A DNA stretch of 64,000 nt from Mesostigma viride (Eukaryota; Streptophyta; Mesostigmatophyceae; Mesostigmatales; Mesostigmataceae), in assembly GCA_009746045.1 (NCBI GenBank), contig RPFO01000744.1:991635-1055634 (forward strand), read 5' to 3'. A program made the translations under genes and the position numbers. This document shows positions 22,331-31,776 of the stretch, one piece after another; the first letter of the stretch is position 1, and every line of letters starts with the position of its first letter. Below the pieces are notes generated by a model. The model had not been told where the DNA came from, did not search any database, and was given only the letters and a program-made list of their open reading frames with translations.

Positions 22331-23272
22331 TTACGGCGCCTCACAATTTCCAGCAAACACGACACAAAAGTCGACATACAAGTTCATTTCCCACAGACAA
22401 AACATTAGGGCAACCTTGAGAGTGGGGTCTGTGCATCCTGGGCGACAATTTCCAAGGGTCGTTGCAGCTAGCGCAGTTGCAAATGCCATGGCCTGGCCGA
22501 ACACCGTAAACTGACCGACGTGATACCTTGGCAGCATTTTGCACCTGAGTTGACCGTTGGTGCTTGACGCACTTTGGCTGACAGGTCGCTGTCCACGTCG
22601 TTGTCGGCTCGCTCGAGGCCTCGCGCCAGCACCGGACTTGGCAGTCCAGGACTTGGAAAAATTTGGCAGCTTGGTCGATTTCGCCCTCGCGTCACGAATT
22701 TGTTCCCCCTCAGTTAGGCTGGCAGCGTTCGAGCGCCGCGCCTTTGGTCTGGTCGCCGGACTTTGGTTACTAGCACCAGTATCACCTGGTATGCTGGCGG
22801 CGACAACGCGCTCCGCCTGCACTGGGCTGTTCTGGACCGCGGTTTCTGGAAGTACTTCAGCGTCTGACACGGACTTCTCCATTGCGCTGGAAACTTCTCG
22901 AATTGGCGTGAACTTCCACTGGGCCGGCGCAGAGTATATAAAGCCACGCAGTGTGCGAGTAATGCCCAGTAGGCCGCCCCCGATCCCGCATACACGGGCA
23001 AGCATGGCCAGTATGACCGTTAGGCCCACGGCCAGCCACTCCGCCGCGTGTCCCGAGGCACGTGAGATGCTGCGCTCGCTGCTCGCCATTTTCTGCCCTT
23101 GACAGGCAGCGTCGTTCTTGAAGCTCGTCGCCGACGATTTCAGCTCTGGGATGGCGTCCATCGCTGCGTCCGCACCGTGCGCGGGCAAAAAGTAGGTGTT
23201 GTTCCTCGTCCGATGCTGCAGTGCCTGCTGTCCAGCACAGCAACCCGCTGGCGAGGTCGACCTTGTGGCCAT
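22331..23272 (-). CDS. Copia interior ORF, unknown, one probable membrane segment
   Basis: I do not recognise this protein. The open frame overlaps the end of the gag-protease frame and continues from its VDLASG region as QHRTRNNTYFLP, the start of a copia pre-integrase segment, but then diverges. A hydrophobic stretch (about residues 78-105: WLAVGLTVILAMLARVCGIG) predicts one membrane segment. A basic Arg/Ser-rich region follows, then a second hydrophobic tail near the end. No integrase HHCC or catalytic residues are seen. It may be filler or captured sequence carried by the non-autonomous element, or a chance frame in GC-rich DNA. Confidence 0.35.
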   Translation of the reverse strand: MATRSTSPAGCCAGQQALQHRTRNNTYFLPAHGADAAMDAIPELKSSATSFKNDAACQGQKMASSERSISRASGHAAEWLAVGLTVILAMLARVCGIGGGLLGITRTLRGFIYSAPAQWKFTPIREVSSAMEKSVSDAEVLPETAVQNSPVQAERVVAASIPGDTGASNQSPATRPKARRSNAASLTEGEQIRDARAKSTKLPNFSKSWTAKSGAGARPRASRQRRGQRPVSQSASSTNGQLRCKMLPRYHVGQFTVFGQAMAFATALAATTLGNCRPGCTDPTLKVALMFCLWEMNLYVDFCVVFAGNCEAP

Positions 23273-24083
23273 CCTTGACGAGCTGGCCGACTGATAGAAG
23301 TCGGGTGCTCAGCCTGGGAACGAGCAGCGCGTTTTGGAGGTGCACGTCCGCGTCCTGACCCGGCAGCTTCAGTTTGACAGTCCCGATGGCTGTCGCCTTC
23401 AGTTGGCCGCCTGAGCCGGCGATTTCCCTGTCATGAGGGTGCAGGCACACGAAGTCCGACGGGCATGGCGTCATGTGACAGCTCGCTGCGGAATCCAGCA
23501 CCCAGCTGGTCGGTGCTTTCTTTTCATACTGCGTGAGTGCAGCAGCATCCGACGGCGATGGCGACTCGGCGATGGTGGCGAAGACGAAGCCGGACCGCTC
23601 CGCAGCCTCCTCGGTGATACGCGCCTCGCTGGCACCTGGTGAGTGCTCCTTTCTCGCTTGGTTCCGTCGCGTTGCCTTGTTCTTGCGTTCTTGCTTCAGC
23701 TCCGGATGCTTCTCCCAGCACTGGGTGTCCACGTGCCCGGCCTTCTTGCAGTAATTGCACCGCCTCTTTCCTCCACTTTTCTTCGTAGTAGTGTGGAAAA
23801 CCTGGCCGTTAGGGGAGCCCTCCTTCTTTGCTTGAGCAGAACGCCTTCCGTGCAGTAGCTCCTCCGCCTCCAGCAGCGCAGTCTTGACCTCCTTTAGCGA
23901 ATCCTCCTCTCCAGTTAGGACCTTGACCAGGTCACAATAGGCCGATGCTAAGGCCTTCAACACAGCCTTGATTTCTTCCCATTTCCTCAGAGACCGCCCA
24001 TCAAACGTTGTGATGGACTTGCTTGTTGCCCGGAATTGCTTGTAGCACGCTTCCTTGGTAGCCATGGTGTCTTCAGTCGCCAA
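22857..24083 (-). CDS. gag: Copia gag and protease
   Basis: 408-codon frame. Residues 1-100 are a helical gag core (YKQFRATSKSITTFDGRSL, KVLTGEEDSLKEVKTALLEA). The CCHC knuckle at about 110-123 is CNYCKKAGHVDTQC, which packages RNA. The copia protease begins with SWVLDSAASCHMTP (about 191-204); the canonical DSGAS is DSAAS here. A pre-integrase block LLSVGQLVKDGHKVDLASG follows, after which the frame is no longer protein-like. It starts 66 bp inside the 5' LTR. The translated product could supply particles, but copying needs an autonomous partner. Confidence 0.83.
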   Translation of the reverse strand: MATEDTMATKEACYKQFRATSKSITTFDGRSLRKWEEIKAVLKALASAYCDLVKVLTGEEDSLKEVKTALLEAEELLHGRRSAQAKKEGSPNGQVFHTTTKKSGGKRRCNYCKKAGHVDTQCWEKHPELKQERKNKATRRNQARKEHSPGASEARITEEAAERSGFVFATIAESPSPSDAAALTQYEKKAPTSWVLDSAASCHMTPCPSDFVCLHPHDREIAGSGGQLKATAIGTVKLKLPGQDADVHLQNALLVPRLSTRLLSVGQLVKDGHKVDLASGLLCWTAGTAASDEEQHLLFARARCGRSDGRHPRAEIVGDELQERRCLSRAENGEQRAQHLTCLGTRGGVAGRGPNGHTGHACPCMRDRGRPTGHYSHTAWLYILCAGPVEVHANSRSFQRNGEVRVRR

Positions 24084-24148
24084 TGGAACTGGATGTCTCT
24101 GGGTTCACAGTGGTCTTCTTGTTCCTCAGTAACAAACCTCCGATACCA

Positions 24149-24976
24149 TGTTTGGATTGGGAGAGGAGACTAATGGGTTTTACACAATGCCTTGTGCTTG
24201 GCCTTGCTACCCACACACCTTGCAGGTGCTGAAAGAAAGAGAGGTTGAAGACAATTTACGTGGAAGAATAAATGGCTTTATTAGAATATAATAGTTGGAG
24301 AAGAGCTTGAATGGAGGTTGAATGGAGGTGAATGGAGGTGAATGGAGGTACCTGCCCTTAGGGGGCAGTTTCCTTTTATACCTTTTAGGCTAGGAAGGAT
24401 GACATCAGCAATGACATCATCACAGAAGCTTGTAGAAACATCCTAGCATATTCCTAGCATATTCCCAGCATATTCTCAGTATATTCCAGGAATATTCCTG
24501 GCATATTCTTAGAACATTCCTAGAACATTCTAGACATGATCCAATGAGCTGGCATAATAGCTAGATGCCAAGTGTCTACGTAATAATGTGCCACATAACA
24601 TGATTAATAAAGTGACACATCTCTTCTCCTTGGAGTGACAAGTGTCATGCAATGAGTCTACCCACTTGTCATCATGTAAGTCATAACATGTGTCATCATG
24701 AGCTTCCAACACTTGTCAGCTCATGGACCAAACACTTGTCCAATAGGCCATAGCACCACTTGTCAATCAAATACGTGATGCTACTAGGCTGACTCAGGGT
24801 ACAAGTCATCCATGTCCAAGTATAGGACTATGGCACATGAATATTGATCAGCTCATTGAGCCTGTTCCATCTAGCTCATCATAGCTATCAAATTCCCAGT
24901 CCATATGGAATAAATCCAACAAGAAATAAATCAGGCTGGGATATATTGTGGCCAGGTGGATATAATATCCCTAACA
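24149..24976 (-). repeat. TR-GAG copia 5' LTR
   Basis: 828 bp, followed on minus by the PBS. The open frame running from this LTR into 24982 is an accident of insertion; the real start of the downstream gene is at 20325. Confidence 0.93.
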
Positions 24977-25848
24977 AAATGGGCAAAGACGCCTGGCTGG
25001 AGCAGCGCAGAGAAGCCCGGAAGAAGGAGTACGCAGCAGAATCGGCTGCTGTGAAGGCCGAGGAGCCGTGGGCAGTAGCGAAGCGGGATTGCGATAACGC
25101 CCAGCGGCGCTTCTTGTACCGCAACAAAGAAGTGGTGCAGACGCTGTGCAGGCAACGAGCCGCCTTGTCACCCATGGATTCGGTTGCGCATGAGGCCCAA
25201 ATTGCTCTTGGGACGAGCGGCTTATTTAGGACATCAGGTCTTGTGATGCCATCAGAATTGGCCCTGCTTCGTGAAATGTCTCAGCCTGGAAATACGGTCT
25301 ATGAGCCGATCTTCAACGCGCTAACTTACAACAAGAAAACTCGCGCATTCGTGACAAATTCTGGTGACAAGCACCGATGGATGGGCTTCGTGCCCTTCGA
25401 TCAGGGTGACCCGGCGCGTAGGATCGCAAATCGTCTGGTGCGTGTCCTGATGGGCCCGGACGGCAAGCATTTCCCAGTGAAGGGCTACTTTCTGTGGAGC
25501 AAGGCGGGATGCGAAGAGCAGCCCGCCCATTCGGACTACACGCGATACCCGGGAGCATGGGATGTGAACTGCCCCGTGTCGGTCATAGTGGCCCCCTTCG
25601 CTGGCACATCGTTTGTGTACTGGGAGAACAGTATACTGTACCCAGGCCTGGACAACATGAGCTCCCGCCCTGACGTCAAGAAGAAGACGTTAGTGTTGGA
25701 GGCCGGCGATGTCTTGGTGTGGCACGGGGCGCTTGTGCACGCGGGAGCGGCGTACAAGGAAAGGGATAACTTTCGTTTTTTCTTCTACGCCCCGGCACAG
25801 GGTGAGAAGGGGCTCGTGAAGGACGCGGTGAACCCCGTCCTCGTTTAG
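24977..25848 (+). pseudogene. 2OG/Fe(II) oxygenase gene, main piece
   Basis: Carries residues 35-322 of the interrupted protein. Residues 35-110 are charged and helical. The catalytic double-stranded beta-helix follows. Visible ligands are His217 and Asp219 in PAHSDYTRYPG, distal His287 in GALVHAGAAY, and Arg299 in NFRFFFYAP, the spacing expected for H-x-D...H...R (iron, then 2-oxoglutarate). Known members hydroxylate or oxidise proteins, lipids or nucleic-acid bases; substrate cannot be told here. TET/JBP base oxidases occur with KDZ transposons in fungi, which makes a base substrate worth testing. The active-site residues are intact, so only the copia insertion breaks the gene. Confidence 0.72.
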
Positions 25849-27167
25849 GATTGGCTAGTGTCATGCACTTGTTGTACGGTCCTGGCTGACTGCTACATGT
25901 CAGAACAATATACAAGCATCCTGCATTGAGTAGGATACAACATTACCTGTCCACACAGTGTTTGGTTGGACACTGATTACACGTGACCTGCTGAGCAAAT
26001 AGTGTCCGTGGGCTTTGGTTTTCCTGCTGCTGTAATAAATAAAGCTTAAGTCCTCCAAGTGTTCTAAATTTAATGTTTCTACATGGTCAATAGCAAGGAG
26101 CAAGTAGGATGCATTGCGGGGTTGAGTTGAAATTGATACAACAATAGATCGAGAATGTTGTTATAGCATGGTAAGGGAGACAACTATTAAGTGAGACAAC
26201 CTTGTACATGGGTTGTATCACTTACTGCATAGAATAGACAACTATATATTAAAAAATATAATTACTTGGAGCAGATTGAAGGCACCTACACATAACCACA
26301 GCTAAAGCCAACATGAGATACCACGACAAAACTACAAGCCAGGACAACTATATATTGTAAACAATATGTAGGGAATAGTAAATACTTTGATGTTTTCAGT
26401 GAGGAGTTTTTGAATGGGTATTGGGTACCTTAGGCATTCGTATGGCAAGGTAGGGAAACTTGAGTCTGTTTTTAGGGTAGTGCAATGTGGTAGTTTGTTT
26501 GCTGGGCCACTAAAACCCCTTGAGTGTGACCTTCATGAATCCAGGGTAGGGTAAGGGTTGGTTAGGGTATGTACATAGTGGTGGGTATTGTAAGGTAGGT
26601 CTTGAGCTCCTTGAGCACTTGTGACCTTCATGAATCCAGGGTAGGGTCAGGGTTGTAACTATAGAGATACTCACTTAAAAGACTGTGACATTCAAGAAAC
26701 CAGGGTATGGAAATGCGAGTTGTTTGGGGTTGTTTGACTGGCGTACATTACCATAGTTGTCTAACTTAATAGTGGCACGGGATGATGTTATTGCTACTAC
26801 TACTATAGTAATACTCCTAAATTATTGTCATGTGTATAGGGTTTGGGTCTGGTGGTGTGCCCTTTGGCATCCGGGGTGCATGTACATTTACATGAGTGAG
26901 CATTTGCATGGTACATTTGCATGGTGAATGCACTGGACATTTATTAAAAAGGAGGAAATAAACTGAATAGCCGTTGAGTGGAAATGGCTATGGACATGAA
27001 TCCAAAACCACATTGTTGGCATTGCAACATGTATGCTGTGCTGCAGCACTATGTTCTGTTTAGGACATCAAACAGCATTACATCAGAATAAGACATCAAA
27101 AGTGTGTCATGACAGGATCTCTCTCCTCACATTGAGGATAGACAGTTGTACAAGTATGGCACGGGCC
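25849..27167. other. Intergenic, short imperfect repeats
   Basis: AT-rich spacer between convergent genes. Three imperfect copies of a GTGAC(C/A)TTCA..AA(T/A)CCAGGGTA word occur at about 26527, 26621 and 26685. No coding region seen. Confidence 0.55.
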
Positions 27168-28812
27168 TCAGGCACCAAACACCAGCCACTTGAGGGCATA
27201 GTTGAAATCCGTCTGCTTGGTAAGGGTGTCATGCACAGCCTCCTCGCCCTCCTCCTCCGGGTCCCACAGGACGTTGAACGACCAGCCTGCCGTTGTCTTC
27301 TTGGGCAGCGGCTCGACACGGACCGAGTTGCGTGGCGGTGTGTTGGCGATGGTACCGTAGTACCACTTCCAGTAGGGCTTGCCGTCATCCCCCTCCACAT
27401 CCCACAGCTGGCAGATGCGCCTGCCAACCATGGACTCAGGGGTCAGCTGAGAGAGGTGCAACACCTGGGCGGCCAGCAGCTCGGACGCCACAGGTGGGTC
27501 GATCTTCTTATCCTGCATGCGCTTGTACGCACCCTCCTTGTACGCATGCGGGTCGTCCTTGTTGGCATGCGGGTCCCACTTGATGATGACGCGAGCCTTC
27601 TTCGTGGGTGACGCCTTCTTCTTGGGCGACGCCTTGGAGGAGGTGGCGGGGCCCGCCTTGGTGGTGGTGAGGCCAGCCTTGGTGGTGGCGGGGCCCGCCT
27701 TGGTGGTGGTGGGGCCCGCCTTGGTGACGGTGGGGCCCGCCTTGGTGACGGTGGGGCCCGCCTTGGTGACGGTGGGGCCCGCCTTGGTGACGGTGGGCGC
27801 CGAGTGAACCGGTGGGAGGACGTCTGTCTCGTCAATGAACGGTGCCACCTCCTCGGAATCCTCGAACGTTGACAGGCGTTTCATTTCGTACCGCCTCTTG
27901 AATGGCACCTGCACCTTGTCACCATGATGTGTCACAGTGGGGGGGGATGGCTCGTCATCGTCCTCGTCGTCGCAGAGGTCGTCCTCGTCGTAGTCCTCGT
28001 CACTGTCCTCGGCATATGACACCTGCACGCAGTGAGGTGAGGTAAAGCAGCAGCAATGATGATGTCTGTCATGCGTGTACGGGCAAGAAAACCAGCACGG
28101 AGACTGTGTACGCTGGACTAGGGAACCCCATGCATACTAAAATGGGTCACAAAAGTACCGCTACCTTAAGGGTTACACACTCACAACTCCTACATTGCAA
28201 ACAATAACAAGCAAGGGACAATCTGACAAGCATGGACATACCTTCTTGCGAGCCGCACGCGTGCGCTTGCGTGGGGGCACGGCAGCTTCGCCATCTGGGC
28301 GGGCATTGGAGGTGGTCGCGGCCTCCACCACAGGGGTCGGGACAGCTGGCGCCGTCTTTGTGTTGTTGGTGGATGAGCCCGCACGCCCCCTCTGCTTCTT
28401 GGTGGGCGGGCCACCTTGGGCAGCATTGTGGGCGGCCAGCGTCTTCTTGCTGCCCCATACGCGGCACTCCTCGGGGGGTTTGTAGCCCACCACCCCCCTC
28501 TCACCTGCTGCATCTGACGCAGGGGGGGGGGGCAACCCAGTTGGGGTCGACCTCGAAAACGGTGCCTTCAGCGGGCATGGAATCTGGACCGGGCGTGTTG
28601 GCCAGGGGCACCCGCAAGGAAGCAGCCTCAACCTGTTACATACATACAAGGCAAACACACACACACACGGTGCGAGGCAGGCCAACACGCAAAAAGTCAG
28701 CTAAAGGGATTGTGCGGACAGGACAAGTATCAGTTGGTTTGCCAAGTTGGCGAAGTCAGCCAGTGGTCCACACATTGCAAAGGCACACCAGCTGAGTTCT
28801 TTTGACATGGTG
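27168..28812 (-). CDS. Transposase gene, C-terminal extension exons
   Basis: Probable 3' exons of the transposase. One exon (about 28645-28250) encodes VEAASLRVPLANTPGPDSMP, then after a G/C-run frameshift VVGYKPPEECRVWGSKKTL and a basic tail PPRKRTRAARKK (possible nuclear signal). A GT donor follows. The last exon opens after TGCAG near 28026: acidic EDSDEDYDEDDLCDDEDDDE, then 21-bp coding repeats GPTVTKA/GPTTTKA (about eight), a Lys-rich region, and a terminal 90 residues with CQLWDVEGDDGKPYWKWYYG and FNVLWDPEEEGEE. That end resembles a small beta-barrel reader (Tudor/Agenet-like), but this is a guess. Ends WLVFGA at 27168. Linkage rests on GT-AG signals and shared strand. Confidence 0.55.
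27651..27800 (-). repeat. Coding 21-bp minisatellite
   Basis: About eight units encoding GPTVTKA and variants on minus; the first four are nearly identical at DNA level. Confidence 0.88.
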
Positions 28813-30765
28813 TCAGAGGATTGATGAAAATGCTCGACTACGCGAGTTATTAGCAGCCTGACTTACCGCATCAGCGTTGGGAGTGACCGCCAGTTCCTCG
28901 TCAGTTGGGCGTGGGACCTCGTATTTCGTGAAGCCCTCGGGGCAGACGAGTGCGTCGCGCTTCGGATCCCGCTGGAGGCTGACGGCACAGCCGGTCTGCG
29001 TCCAGCCCTTCATGATGGTCAGCCTGCCCTCAGGCCCGCAGAGGCGGATCCAGGCGATAGCCACGGCATTCTGGATGATGATCCGCGTCTCGGAGGCGTT
29101 GGGCGGGTCAAGCCCTGGCATCGCGGGCCCTCGCGTCCATTATGCGGGTGACCTCCGCGTCAAACCAGCGCTTGAACACGGCATTGATGCAGCAGTCATT
29201 TGGCTGCCACAAGTGGGTCATGTTGCCCGGCCCATACCAAGGCAACACCCCCATATCCCGGAGGGCTTTCCGAAAGGCGTCGGAGACCTGCATGCACCGA
29301 TCCACCGCAGCACCAAAACACCCAGGCATTGGAAACGACACATAAAAAAAAGAGAATATTAGTCTCCGGCATCATCATCACCACATGCCTTGCAGCCAAC
29401 ATGCACATGCACTGAAACGAAACAAGCCAAAGAAAATTGGGGTAATAAGGAAGGAAACACATGCCCACCTGAACAGCGAGGTTGTCCAAGAACAAGAGGA
29501 CGTCACGCTTGCCGTACTTGGCGTAGACTTCTTCAAAAAGGCTTCAAACAGTTGCAACCACACCTCCGGGGCGTGGTCGCTGAACCAGGCGGAGGCCTGA
29601 AAGGTGACAACCGCCTCAGGCATGTACTGGTTGGTCTCGTAAGCCATACGAGCCACGTTCTTACCCGCGCCGGGGAAGATGATGAGGGGGGGGGCATGTC
29701 AGCCAGCCAGTTCTCGTCAAAGGGGGAGTGGGGGGCGGTGGTCAGGCAAACGGTAACTGCCCGGTGCTTGTAATCCACCTTCTTGGTGCCCATGTTCACG
29801 TGGGACGCCCCTTTCTCCGCGAAGCACTTGCCCTTCATGTTCCTCAAGGCAAGGCCCACCTGGTCCATGTTAAACCGAAACGTGCCGGTAGCGGGGCCGA
29901 TGGGGAAACGCCCCCAATATGGGTCCCTGAGCGCCCTCAAGCCGCTGTTCAAACCGGCGACGATGAGCCCGGAATGAAACTGCTGCAACGCGGGCAACGC
30001 CTCCTCCATGGTGACATTGCGGTGGTTGCTCGCCATCCGCGTGACAAGGCCCCGTCGGCACGCGAACTCGCGGGCCCACGTGTCGGAGTACGCAAAGCCC
30101 ATCCCCGCGTCGGGTAATGTTTAGCCATCAAGATCTTGGCCTGTGCTTTGACGACGCTGCAATACGATTGGGAAAAACAGGCACGCAAGCAATGAGAGGG
30201 CGACAATCAGCAAGCTTTTGCGCTCCTTCGAATGTTCACCAAATACACATGCCGCTGTTTAAAGACAGAAACTACCCATCAGTGTTTTCAGCAAAACGAA
30301 GAACAAGGAAAGCATGCAAACTTACGCAAGCACAGGGGCTCTCTTCTGGCTGACGATCCAGTCCCTCAAATCCGCCTCCATTAATGGAAAGCGGCCTTCT
30401 CGTTGTTTGCCGGGCACCAACCCTCGGCCCGAGTGGTTTTTCAGGTTTGGGTCATCAGCCATGGCACGGATCTTCGCCTTCGTCTCAGATTCCAGCCACC
30501 GGCAGACGGTCGAAGTGCTCACTCCATATTGCTTGGCGACGGCCGACGGCGTGGTAGTTCCCTGTTCGATACACGTGACTGCGACAACTTTCTGCTTCGC
30601 GCTCACGAGCGTGACCAGCTTTGTCTTGGGTGGCTCCAGGATGGGCGCCGCCTTGTCGTCAGCGGTGGGCAAAACATTGTCACTATTGGCCGGAACGCGC
30701 GCGCACAGCTGCGGCTGTCTCCGCCGTGGTTTAGCCCCACTTTCTTTGCCTGTGAAGTTAGTCAT
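28813..30765 (-). CDS. Pogo/Tigger-like transposase, HTH and DDD core
   Basis: Exon 1 (30765-30326): basic N-terminus, a helix-turn-helix (KQKVVAVTCIEQ...AVAKQYGVSTSTVCRWLE) and a CENP-B/Tc5-type second HTH (GRFPLMEADLRDWIVSQKRA). Intron 30325-30157 (GTAAGT...CAG). Exon 2 holds FNMDQVGLA (first Asp) and, after three single-base shifts (near 30108, 29690, 29545), LLFLDNLAVQ (second Asp). Intron 29468-29288. Exon 3 reads VSDAFRKALRDMGVLPWYG, then THLWQPNDCCINAVFKRWF (third Asp), the DDE_1 signature of pogo/CENP-B relatives. A frameshift near 29115 leads to a C-terminal block ending TPNADA at a GTAAGT donor. It would cut and rejoin the element at TA sites. Frameshifts make this copy doubtful. 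Confidence 0.85.
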
Positions 30766-30992
30766 GGGGCGTGGCTATGGCGCCAGCCCTCGTGGTGGGC
30801 ACACGTGTACAGTATGGATGGTGCGCACACTTGGGTTGTGCGCAGGTCAGGTTGGTGGTGGATGTGCCACAGGACGACCGATGCTCTTTTTTATATGCAA
30901 ATTTGGGCGCCAAACTCAATTTGCACCGACTTTGCCAGATATTTGCCGACCTACACGTGGCTGAGTTGACGTTTCGCGGGCATCGGACGCGC

Positions 30993-31015
30993 GGGTTAGT
31001 CAGTGTTGCGAATCT
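30993..31015. repeat. 23-bp direct repeat, left copy
   Basis: Starts GGGTTAGTCAGTGTTGCG; the same 23 bases occur at 35317-35339. The pair brackets the USP-like gene and the tandem repeats. Confidence 0.8.
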
Positions 31016-31050
31016 GACCATTCGCAAATCGGCGTCGGGCCTGGATCTGG

Positions 31051-31370
31051 CGCCTCGCAATTTGAAATTGCCGTCTCATTAGGTACGCAATCTACCGACT
31101 TGCGTACATAAGTAGTACTGTAGGACGGCGCAAGGGCGCAAGTGCGCACTTGTCGCGCCTCGCAATTTGAAAATTGCCGTCTCATTAGGTACGCAATCTA
31201 CCGACTTGCGTACATAAGTAGTACTGTAGGACGGCGCAAGGGCGCAAGTGCGCACTTGTCGCGCCTCGCAATTTGAAAATTGCGTCTCATTAGGTACGCA
31301 ATCTACCGACTTGCGTACATAAGGAGTACTGTAGGACGGCGCAAGGGGGCCAGTGCGCAACTTGTCGCGC
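31051..31370. repeat. Three tandem units of about 105 bp
   Basis: Units start CGCCTCGCAATTTGAAA at about 31051, 31156 and 31262 and are nearly identical. Each holds TACGCAATC...GACTTGCGTA, a small inverted repeat. They lie between the divergent transposase and USP-like genes, so they could be regulatory or transposase-binding. Confidence 0.9.
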
Positions 31371-31375
31371 CTCTT

Positions 31376-31697
31376 CACCGTGTACACCCGGCATGTATAC
31401 CCGGAGTGTACACCCGGAGTGTACACCCGTGTGCACCCGGGAGTGCAGACCGAAGTGGAGCGTGACCCACAACGACGTTGTGGGTCACGCTACACTTCGG
31501 CCCACCGCCACGCTCAAGTGTCGGCGCTTGCATACTGTACATATGTTATGTAGTGGCGTGATCCACAACGTCGTTGTGGGTCACGCCACTACATACAGTG
31601 CATACAGGGCCTTAGCGTGTGGCAGTAGACCGAAGTGCACCCGGCGTGTACACCTGTGTACACCCGGAGTGTACACCCGTGTGCACCCACTTACAGG
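31376..31697. repeat. Second copy of GTGTACACCCGG hairpin repeat
   Basis: Matches part of 19355-20085, including the GCGTGACCCACAACG hairpins and the ACCCACTTACA end. Confidence 0.87.
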
Positions 31698-31776
31698 CGG
31701 ACTTGAGGATGAATTACCATCCTTGAAAAAATGATGTTTTGACGTAGGTGGTCGGAAAGTTGCACGAACGGCAGCG

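Larger units (their letters stand above)
20427..24976 (-). mobile_element. TR-GAG-type non-autonomous copia element
   Basis: LTRs of 830 bp (20427-21256) and 828 bp (24149-24976) start TGTTTGG and end CTAACA; 5-bp TSD AAATG on both sides (20422-20426, 24977-24981). Minus orientation: PBS TGGTATCGGAG directly inside the 5' LTR (24148-24138) matches the initiator-Met type, and a TAAGGGGGG purine tract abuts the 3' LTR (21257-21264). It encodes gag with a CCHC knuckle and a copia protease but no integrase, RT or RNase H. This fits non-autonomous elements that keep gag (known in plants as TR-GAG). The LTRs differ at only a few positions by eye, so insertion is recent. Confidence 0.9.

Noticed and set aside
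24844-24981. N-terminal extension of the oxygenase starting inside the LTR
   Set aside because: These codons are copia LTR sequence; the true start at 20325 rejoins in frame through the AAATG duplication.
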